DNA of 6,263 nt from Solobacterium sp. (GTDB taxonomy: Bacteria > Bacillota_I > Bacilli_A > Erysipelotrichales > Erysipelotrichaceae). The notes beneath the pieces were generated by a model. That model ran no database searches, was not told the DNA's origin, and saw only the letters and a program-made list of their open reading frames with translations. Made by a program: the position numbers and the translations under genes. Positions 1 through 5,173 of this stretch are shown here, piece after piece (the first letter of the stretch is position 1; every line of letters begins with the position of its first letter). The DNA is taken from positions 1 to 6,263 of the forward strand of contig JAEEYJ010000084.1 in the NCBI GenBank assembly GCA_016291725.1. The letters are read 5' to 3'.

Positions 1-677
1 CGGGTCATGACCGAATCCGGCCGGATGCGCAGAATGAAGTACTGTTTCCGGACATAGCGCACACGCTCTGCCAGCAGGATTCCGGCATGCGCAAAGTATT
101 CATCCTCATGTTCACTGTCCACAGGATTGCGGATCTTCCTGCTTCTGATGAACTCTGTATTCCAGAAGGTCCGCTGGGGATAGCAGGTCCATTCGTTCTG
201 ACGACTGAAAGCATCAAACAGTTCCGGTCCTGTATACACCCTGTCTTCATAGATTCCTTTGCGTACAGAGAAGGCCGGTGTATAGATCTTCTTCATTTCT
301 TCCGATTCATATTCATCGCGGGAATCAAAGAATACAGCGTCCAGACGGTCCTTCTCGCAGAGATCATACAGTTCCTGCAGGGCATAGGGTTCGATCCTGT
401 CATCGGAATCCAGGAAGTACAGGTATTTTCCCTTTGCATGATCAATGCCGATGTTCCTGCCGTTTCCCTGCCTTCTGTTCTTCTTCAGGTGGATTGCATG
501 GACGCGGCTGTCCTGGGCAGCGTACCGGTCCAGAATCTCTCCGGAACAATCAGTTGACGCATCATTGATGCAGATGACTTCCAGGTCCTTGATTGTCTGG
601 TCCAGTACGCTGTCCAGACTGGCCGGCAGATACTTCTCCGTATTGTAGACCGGAATGATCACTGATACTTTCGTCAT
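1..677 (-). CDS. Family 2 glycosyltransferase, C-terminus cut by window edge
   Basis: Reading leftward from an ATG at 677, 225 complete codons stay open to the window edge, so the C-terminus is missing. The N-terminus is a classic GT-A fold family 2 glycosyltransferase: VSVIIPVYN at residues 4-12, CINDASTD at 36-43 (nucleotide binding), GNGRNIGIDHAKG at 71-83, and the metal-binding LDSDD at 89-93. An HEDEYF motif at 190-195 supplies the usual ED catalytic-base pair, and RIRPDSVMT at 217-225 matches the common end of the catalytic domain. Such enzymes move a sugar from a nucleotide-sugar to a glycan acceptor at the cytoplasmic membrane face; donor and acceptor cannot be read from sequence. It is the last visible gene of the minus-strand operon, and its start overlaps the preceding stop by ATGA (677-674). 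A strong AAGGAGG (688-682) four bases upstream confirms the start. Confidence 0.93.
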   Translation of the reverse strand, partial: MTKVSVIIPVYNTEKYLPASLDSVLDQTIKDLEVICINDASTDCSGEILDRYAAQDSRVHAIHLKKNRRQGNGRNIGIDHAKGKYLYFLDSDDRIEPYALQELYDLCEKDRLDAVFFDSRDEYESEEMKKIYTPAFSVRKGIYEDRVYTGPELFDAFSRQNEWTCYPQRTFWNTEFIRSRKIRNPVDSEHEDEYFAHAGILLAERVRYVRKQYFILRIRPDSVMT

Positions 678-2302
678 GTTTCCTCCTTGTATTCAGCGTG
701 GTTCCCGCTGAGCAGACGATGGATCCTGCCGGCAATCTTCTGATTGACGATCTCGTTCAGATGCTGCGGCAGTGCTCCGTATTCGTAGTTCCTGTCGGTG
801 AAGTACTCCGGCAGGTCTGCAGTTTCCATCACCGGAATCTCCGGGTGATTCTCTTCAATATAGCAGTAGCAGTCATCCAGGATCCGGTTGGCTTCCCGGA
901 TGTCTGCGATATTTCCGTATTCTTCCTGTGACTGCAGGTCACCTTTGCGCTCACTGAGCAGGTTCCTGAGCACAATCACTTCTGTCCGGTCACCGGCAAG
1001 ATCCAGAAAGCGCTCGAATGCCCGCTGCCAGAGAACCCTTTTCTCTTCACTGCCGGCTGGAATGCGCCGGCTTTCCTCGCAGAGCGTACGGTATGCGCCG
1101 CTGCCCTGCAGGGCATCGCTGTCCGTCAGGTACCTGCCATGCCGCTCCAGGAGACCGAACCGTTCTTCCATGAGATCAACGAATACGGTCTGCGGCTTCA
1201 TTTCTGCAAGGATCCGGCAGAAATCCTGCTGGATCTCCCGGTTGATCATCATCTCCCTGTACCGGTTCGGATGCCGTACTGCCGGAGTATCCTCTGACGG
1301 TTCCAGCAAGGAGACCATGCTGGAGAAACTGAAGCGGCAGAACGGATCCTGCAGAATATCCAGATGCACCAGCATCCGGTTCAGCGTATAGCTGCCCCAG
1401 CAGAGGTAGACCCGATTGTCCCCTTCCGGGAACTGTTCTTCCAGAAAGTGCCGGCAGTTCCGGACCAGCTCCCGGAAGTCCTCCGGATCCTTCCGGTAAA
1501 ACTGCATAGCCAGAATATCGCTCAGACGGTACTTGATCACACCCTCCAGAACATGGCTGTACCGGCTGTACAGACCGCAGCGCTGGAATTCATGGACCAG
1601 GAAGCGCATAGCGTCAATGCCGAGTGTATTGTTCGCTGTGCCGTCCTTTGCGGCATAGCCTGTTTCCACCAGAGATTCCGGCCGGAAGCGGCGGTACCAG
1701 TACAGAGCTTCCGGCACATAGGCTGTTCCTTCAGCCAGAGCGAGTATCAGTGAATAGACAGCGGGCGATTCAAAGGATACCGAGGGAATGCGGATCCGGT
1801 ACCGGTCCCACAGGGACTTCCTGCTGAGAGCCTTGTACAGCGCTGTCGGACCGTATTTCATGTGTTCTTCCAGTGTATAGGGAACCCCCATCCGGCTGCC
1901 GCAGGAACGGTAGATCCTGGACCCGTTCCGGTTGTTGTACCGCCAGAGATCGCATTCCACATATTCCGCACCTGTTTCCTGCATCCTGTCCAGCAGCTTC
2001 TCTATGTAATCCGGCTCAAGCCAGTCATCCGGGTCTACAAAGCCAAGGACCTCTCCCTTGGCCAGGTCCACACCCAGATTGCGCGTCTTCGCCACTCCTT
2101 CGTTTTCCTTGTCGATGAATACGATCCTTGGATCTTTCCGTGCCCATTCCCGGCATTTCTCTGCAGAACCGTCCGTAGATCCGTCATTGATCAGCAGAAT
2201 CTCCAGGTTCCTGTAAGTCTGGCTGATTACACTTTCCATGCACCGGTCCAGATAGTCTGCGACATTGTATACCGGCAGGATCAGGCTCACTGTTTCATTC
2301 AT
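674..2302 (-). CDS. Two-domain protein: GT2 glycosyltransferase plus DUF6270-like C-terminal domain
   Basis: The product is 542 residues, well over the roughly 300-350 of a simple GT2. Residues 1 to about 210 are the GT-A domain: VSLILPVYN at 5-13, LINDGSTDGS at 37-46, GVAKTRNLGVDLAKG at 69-83, FVDPDD at 88-93 (metal-binding), and a closing YRRFRPESL at 203-211. At the usual ED catalytic-base motif it reads FESP (177-180), so the normal aspartate is a serine. A linker to about 300 follows. Residues about 300-530 resemble DUF6270 by motif order: CWGSYTLNRM (301-310), FSFSSMVSLL (325-333), VDLMEERFGLL (375-385), YLTDSD (391-396) and YEYGALPQHLNEI (506-518). DUF6270 is known from polysaccharide loci; any hydrolase or acyltransferase role is inference. 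An in-frame ATG at 2320 exists, but 2302 is preferred because it gives an ATGA overlap with the upstream gene and has AAGAGG eight bases upstream. Function: probable sugar transfer, with glycan modification possible. Confidence 0.88.
   Translation of the reverse strand: MNETVSLILPVYNVADYLDRCMESVISQTYRNLEILLINDGSTDGSAEKCREWARKDPRIVFIDKENEGVAKTRNLGVDLAKGEVLGFVDPDDWLEPDYIEKLLDRMQETGAEYVECDLWRYNNRNGSRIYRSCGSRMGVPYTLEEHMKYGPTALYKALSRKSLWDRYRIRIPSVSFESPAVYSLILALAEGTAYVPEALYWYRRFRPESLVETGYAAKDGTANNTLGIDAMRFLVHEFQRCGLYSRYSHVLEGVIKYRLSDILAMQFYRKDPEDFRELVRNCRHFLEEQFPEGDNRVYLCWGSYTLNRMLVHLDILQDPFCRFSFSSMVSLLEPSEDTPAVRHPNRYREMMINREIQQDFCRILAEMKPQTVFVDLMEERFGLLERHGRYLTDSDALQGSGAYRTLCEESRRIPAGSEEKRVLWQRAFERFLDLAGDRTEVIVLRNLLSERKGDLQSQEEYGNIADIREANRILDDCYCYIEENHPEIPVMETADLPEYFTDRNYEYGALPQHLNEIVNQKIAGRIHRLLSGNHAEYKEET
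682..688 (-). promoter_or_regulatory. Strong ribosome binding site for the left-edge GT2
   Basis: On the minus strand AAGGAGG lies four bases before the ATG at 677, inside the last codons of the preceding gene. It is the best Shine-Dalgarno match in the window. It fixes the start and suggests this glycosyltransferase can be initiated efficiently in addition to any coupling through the ATGA overlap. Confidence 0.85.
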
Positions 2303-3087
2303 CCGCAGATCCTCTTGCATGCTTTCAGATAGTCGATTTCTTCATCGGTGAACCCGCTTTCCCTGAGGAACAGTTCACTGACCCGGTTTCTTTCATCCAG
2401 CAGTTCATAGTACTTTTCACTGTTCGGGTAGACCCGGCAGTTGACGGCTCTCAGTCCGGTATAGGCCGCAATGGCCAGCCGGTGCAGTCCGTCGATCACC
2501 TCATCGTCTTCCGTCAGGAAGATGGGTTTCGTCTGGTCGTACCCTTTTGTCGTTACCGTCTTCATCAGCTTGATGAAGTACTGCAGGCGCCGCTCCGCCG
2601 TCTCTCTGCTGCAGTGCAGCTGCATCGCTTTGAGGTAGACGTGCCTGCCCATGGATTCCTGCAGGAAATAGGAACGGATGGCTGCGTAGCGTACAGCGAT
2701 CCAGTATTCATCTTCATTCTGGTGCCAGCGGATCCGGTTGGTTGGAATCATCTCTTCCCGCAGAGCCGGTCCGTACAGCATATCACAGAGAAAGGAATTC
2801 ACGGAGATCATCTGCACGCCTTCCTTCTGCGGCAGGGTATCGAAGGCTGAGGGATGTACCGCAGCCAGTACAATGTCCTCATCCGTAACATCTACATCCC
2901 GGTACGCAATCACCGGCTTCCCCCGGAATACGGTGCTTTCCCGGCATTCGGTAACCGTGAAGCACTTGATCCTGTCTGCCAGGTTCTTCTCCTCCAGCGC
3001 ATAGTAAAACTGTCCGGCTACAAATCCTGTGCCGAATATGATCAGATTCCTTTCGCTGAGCAGTCTGTAGATATCTGTATACATCAT
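2299..3087 (-). CDS. Rossmann-like plus ParB/sulfiredoxin-like domain protein
   Basis: The product has 262 residues and no signal peptide or membrane segment. Residues about 14-100 look like the Rossmann-type nucleotide or sugar-nucleotide binding domain often fused to LicD or glycosyltransferase proteins: LIIFGTGFVAGQFYYAL at 15-31 carries the glycine-rich loop, followed by a CFTVTE strand (42-47), GKPVIAY (56-62) and VLAAVHP (73-79). Residues about 180-222 resemble the ParB/Srx fold: KPIFLTEDDEVIDGLHRLAI (187-206), with the DGxHR signature at 199-203, then a short helix and the NCRVY strand (216-220). In ParB and sulfiredoxin this motif contacts a nucleotide phosphate. The segment between the domains (about 105-180) is not recognised. 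Both ends overlap neighbours by ATGA (3087-3084 and 2302-2299). The start is ATGATG; the first ATG is chosen because it makes the overlap, although the Shine-Dalgarno is weak, implying coupling. A role as nucleotide-dependent enzyme or regulator of the pathway is inference. The domain calls rest on motif recognition only. Confidence 0.75.
   Translation of the reverse strand: MMYTDIYRLLSERNLIIFGTGFVAGQFYYALEEKNLADRIKCFTVTECRESTVFRGKPVIAYRDVDVTDEDIVLAAVHPSAFDTLPQKEGVQMISVNSFLCDMLYGPALREEMIPTNRIRWHQNEDEYWIAVRYAAIRSYFLQESMGRHVYLKAMQLHCSRETAERRLQYFIKLMKTVTTKGYDQTKPIFLTEDDEVIDGLHRLAIAAYTGLRAVNCRVYPNSEKYYELLDERNRVSELFLRESGFTDEEIDYLKACKRICG
2311..2316 (-). promoter_or_regulatory. Ribosome binding site deciding the GT2/DUF6270 start
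   Basis: AAGAGG on the minus strand lies eight bases before the ATG at 2302. The alternative in-frame ATG at 2320 lies upstream of this site and has only a weak purine stretch before it. The site therefore supports the shorter, 542-residue protein. Confidence 0.7.
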
Positions 3088-3890
3088 GGCAGTTTCAGGG
3101 CAGATACCGGGTGTACCTTCCTCTCCTCCTCCGGGGGAAGAACCCGGTAGTCTCCGTACTTGAAGCGCAGGTATTCATCGTATTCCGCAATGCCCGGGAA
3201 CATGTGTCCTTCAAACATTATATCCCGGCTGGCCTCATACCATTTCCTGCGGTAGGCATAGGTCCGGTCCGGTGTCGGAAACATCAGGATGCGTACATAG
3301 TCGCTGTGTTCCGGGGCATGAAGGATCATACGGTCCAGCCTGCGCTTCAGCGCTTCCTCCGGAATCCGGTCAAGCAGCCGGTAGATGCCGCGTTTGAGCC
3401 TGTTCCTGTCCGCGGTCTTTCCGACTCTGGCATACAGTGCCTTCCGCAGGCAGAAGCACCGGAACTGATCTGCACAGCGCAGCAGGTAGTTGTTGTGTAC
3501 AGCATCCAGGGGGAATACATCCAGGAAGATCCCCTGTTCATAGGGCATATGTTCCTGGTGTTCCCGCAGGAACAGTGTATCCTTGCGCCGCAGTTTACCG
3601 TATCCCCAGCGGTAGCCGGGTGTTGTGCGGTGATCCTGGAAGTAGAAGCGGCTATGGTCCAGGTCCCTTCTGCAGGCATCGACGAACCGATCGTATTCGC
3701 TTCTGAGCATCGCTATGTCTGCGTCATCATCCCAGGGTATGAACCCGCCGTGCCTGACAGCACCGAGCAATGTACCGGCAATGATGTTGTAGTGGATATG
3801 GTTCTTCCGGCAGATCCGGTCCGCTTCCTTCAGCAGTTCCAGTTCAACCATCTGGATTTTCCGCAATGTGTCTTCATCGTATCTCAGCAT
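3084..3890 (-). CDS. LicD-family phosphotransferase (first copy)
   Basis: The product is 268 residues, typical for LicD. The diagnostic block GTLLGAVRHGGFIPWDDD spans residues 39-56 and continues into ADIAM. This is the nucleotidyltransferase-fold core whose aspartates bind metal. GIFLDVFPLD (120-129) and the C-terminal FEGHMFPGIAEYDEYL...KYGDY..LPP (226-253) complete the family pattern. LicD proteins attach phosphocholine, or in relatives such as the fukutin/FKRP group ribitol- or glycerol-phosphate, to cell-surface glycans; the substituent here is unknown. No signal peptide is seen, consistent with cytoplasmic action. It is the first gene of the minus-strand operon and overlaps the next by ATGA. 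Start choice is uncertain: a GTG at 3917 would add nine residues, but ATG 3890 gives the usual LicD N-terminus (short lead, then the helix LRKIQMVELELLKEADRIC). Neither start has a good Shine-Dalgarno; the closest is an AGG about ten bases before 3890. Confidence 0.93.
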   Translation of the reverse strand: MLRYDEDTLRKIQMVELELLKEADRICRKNHIHYNIIAGTLLGAVRHGGFIPWDDDADIAMLRSEYDRFVDACRRDLDHSRFYFQDHRTTPGYRWGYGKLRRKDTLFLREHQEHMPYEQGIFLDVFPLDAVHNNYLLRCADQFRCFCLRKALYARVGKTADRNRLKRGIYRLLDRIPEEALKRRLDRMILHAPEHSDYVRILMFPTPDRTYAYRRKWYEASRDIMFEGHMFPGIAEYDEYLRFKYGDYRVLPPEEERKVHPVSALKLP

Positions 3891-3991
3891 GATCGTTAAG
3901 CCTGATATCCTTTTCACCCAGGATTTTCTGCCGCTGGGCAGATGTGATTGTCATTGGAGGGATTCATACAGCTGCTGCGTGATGTCCGGCA

Positions 3992-4058
3992 TGCGGCAGG
4001 CCGCAGAGGAAATCATCTGCTTTATCGTACTCTGCAAGCGGGTTTCATGGTTCCCGCT
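3992..4058 (-). promoter_or_regulatory. Cluster of inverted repeats in the LicD leader
   Basis: Within the presumed minus-strand leader lie three short stems: AGCGGG pairs with CCCGCT (4037-4042 with 4053-4058, ten-base loop), GCAGAG pairs with CTCTGC (4003-4008 with 4030-4035), and TGCGG pairs with CCGCA (3992-3996 with 4001-4005). The last two share bases 4003-4005, so they exclude each other. No run of T follows any of them on the minus strand, so they do not form an intrinsic terminator. They match no riboswitch class that I recognise, and stems of five to six bases can arise by chance. Confidence 0.25.
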
Positions 4059-4155
4059 CACAGTTGTCCCGTCCGAAAAACCAGATGCTTTTCCGTTCGA
4101 TGCTTGTTTCAGTACGAATGCGCAGAAGCAGCAGACTGGTTGATCACCACATCCT

Positions 4156-4184
4156 ATTGTTGTCTTTTATACCGTATTTTTCAA
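4156..4184 (-). promoter_or_regulatory. Candidate promoter(s) for the minus-strand operon
   Basis: Two overlapping readings are possible on the minus strand. One uses TTGAAA (4184-4179) as -35, 17 bases from a poor -10, AACAAT (4161-4156). The other uses TATAAA (4171-4166) as a good -10 with only a weak -35 upstream. Either gives a leader of about 260-270 bases before the ATG at 3890. This is the most AT-rich stretch of the intergenic region, which supports a promoter being here, but the exact start cannot be fixed. Confidence 0.4.
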
Positions 4185-4247
4185 GGCTGTACGGCAATAT
4201 CAGACCGATGCGGCTTCGTCCTGCCGGACCGGCTGTCCTGCGCAATG

Positions 4248-4274
4248 TTTACGCTGGGAAGAAAATGGTATAAT
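4248..4274 (+). promoter_or_regulatory. Extended -10 promoter for the LicD/GH10 operon
   Basis: A perfect TATAAT sits at 4269-4274 with the extended TG dinucleotide at 4266-4267 (TGGTATAAT). A four-of-six -35 match, TTTACG, lies at 4248-4253 with a short 15-base spacer, so the extended -10 probably carries most of the recognition by the main vegetative sigma factor. Transcription would begin near 4281, leaving a leader of about 50 bases before the ATG at 4331. Confidence 0.7.
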
Positions 4275-4315
4275 GCAGAAGGTGTGATTATTCGGCACCG
4301 GAACCGTGGGAGTAG

Positions 4316-4323
4316 AAAGGTGA
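4316..4323 (+). promoter_or_regulatory. Ribosome binding site of the second LicD gene
   Basis: AAAGGTGA lies seven bases before the ATG at 4331 and matches the right half of the AAGGAGGTGA consensus. It supports that start, which also gives the standard LicD N-terminal length. Confidence 0.7.
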
Positions 4324-4330
4324 CTGTCCA

Positions 4331-5173
4331 ATGGATCTTCAGCAGCTGCAGGAAGTACAGTTTGAAACATTGAAGGATATTGTATCTGTGTGCGGCAAAT
4401 ACAGTATCCGGTATTCCATTTACTGCGGTACTCTGCTTGGCGCAGTCCGGCACAAAGGCTTCATTCCCTGGGATGATGATGTTGATCTCGCCATGCCTCT
4501 GAGCGATTACTACCGCTTCATGGAAGTATTCCCGCAGGAGATGCATGACAAGTATGACGGGCTCACCTACCGTACGGAAAAGAACGGCAGATGCCTCTGG
4601 TACCGGATCTACAGGAAGAACACGACCTACTGTCCGGAGGATCAGCTGGAGCTGGCGATCGATCACCGGATCTATACTGACGTGTATCCCATGATCGGGG
4701 CGTCCGATACACAGTGGAAATACCGGGTCCAGCAGTTCTTCACCCATCTGGCGCGGGTTATGATCCGGGCGGACTATATCCGGCTGACAAAGGAAAAGTA
4801 CACCGGGATCAAGAGAATCAACTATCTGACCCATGTGCTTCCCCGTTCCTTCCGGGAATGGTTCTGCGGGGCTGTTGAGAAATATGCCTGGATTGATCCG
4901 GCGAAGACCAGACGTATGGGAACCATCGACGGTGTACTGTTCGAAGGCAAGTTCACACATGCGCAATGGACAAGGATGACCAAAGGTGAATTCAACGGTG
5001 AATGGTTCAGCATGCCGGAAGAATACGACTCTGTACTGCGCATTATGTACGGAGACTATATGCAGCTGCCTCCGCCGGAGATGCGGGTGCCGCATCTGCC
5101 GGAAAACACTGTAATCAGTGTTGATCAGGACAGCAAGGCCATCCTTGACGCAATGAGAAGGAAGCAGCAATGA
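4331..5173 (+). CDS. LicD-family phosphotransferase (second copy)
   Basis: The product is 280 residues. The LicD core GTLLGAVRHKGFIPWDDD occupies residues 33-50 and continues VDLAMP, nearly identical to the first copy over this block but clearly diverged elsewhere. HRIYTDVYPMIGA (112-124) replaces the GIFLDVFPLD of the first copy. The C-terminal block is FEGKF (204-208), FSMPEEYDSVLRIMYGDYMQ (226-245) and LPPPE (246-250). By family, it would transfer a phosphorylated alcohol such as phosphocholine, glycerol-P or ribitol-P onto a surface glycan; the substrate is not readable. It has no signal peptide or membrane helix. It is the first gene after the extended -10 promoter, has its own ribosome binding site, and overlaps the GH10 gene by ATGA (5170-5173). 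A tail of about 28 residues after the last conserved block (VISVDQDSKAILDAMRRKQQ, 261-280) is not part of the core. Two divergent LicD copies suggest two different acceptor positions or substituents, which is inference. Confidence 0.94.
   Translation: MDLQQLQEVQFETLKDIVSVCGKYSIRYSIYCGTLLGAVRHKGFIPWDDDVDLAMPLSDYYRFMEVFPQEMHDKYDGLTYRTEKNGRCLWYRIYRKNTTYCPEDQLELAIDHRIYTDVYPMIGASDTQWKYRVQQFFTHLARVMIRADYIRLTKEKYTGIKRINYLTHVLPRSFREWFCGAVEKYAWIDPAKTRRMGTIDGVLFEGKFTHAQWTRMTKGEFNGEWFSMPEEYDSVLRIMYGDYMQLPPPEMRVPHLPENTVISVDQDSKAILDAMRRKQQ
5158..5162 (+). promoter_or_regulatory. Ribosome binding site of the GH10 gene
   Basis: AAGGA lies seven bases before the ATG at 5170, within the last codons of the LicD gene. 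With the ATGA overlap it fixes the start and shows that no longer N-terminus carrying a signal peptide is being missed. Confidence 0.65.

Larger units (their letters stand above)
3891..4330. other. Divergent intergenic region between the two LicD operons
   Basis: About 440 bases separate the two start codons. I see no convincing gene here: an open frame from 3948 to 4373 on the plus strand has no recognisable family, no ribosome binding site, and runs over the promoter and start of the second LicD gene. The region holds a clear plus-strand promoter, weaker minus-strand promoter candidates and several short inverted repeats, including a perfect five-base stem with a four-base loop at 3928-3941. 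It also holds GATGCTT twice, 15 bases apart (4084 and 4099), and the odd palindrome GCCGGACCGGC at 4223-4233 just upstream of the plus-strand promoter. The last two could be regulator sites, but both are short enough to be chance. Confidence 0.7.

Noticed and set aside
2303..2320. ATG at 2320 as start of the GT2/DUF6270 protein
   Set aside because: The ATG at 2302 has AAGAGG at good spacing and reproduces the ATGA overlap seen at the other junctions.
3111..3899. Plus-strand open frame of 262 codons opposite the first LicD gene
   Set aside because: Antisense shadow of a strongly recognised LicD gene; long only because of codon bias.
3891..3917. GTG start at 3917 extending the first LicD protein by nine residues
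   Set aside because: It has no Shine-Dalgarno, and the ATG at 3890 gives the usual LicD N-terminal length; kept only as an alternative.
3928..3941. Possible intrinsic terminator at the perfect CTGCC/GGCAG stem-loop
   Set aside because: The T run lies before the stem on the plus strand and an A run follows on the minus strand, so neither strand shows a stem followed by a U tract.
3948..4373. Plus-strand open frame of 141 codons in the divergent region
   Set aside because: It covers the extended -10 promoter and the start of the LicD gene in another frame, has no recognisable family and no convincing ribosome binding site.
4181..5170. Long minus-strand open frame of 329 codons opposite the second LicD gene
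   Set aside because: It is the antisense shadow of a clear LicD gene, resembles no family, and has no ribosome binding site or supporting context.
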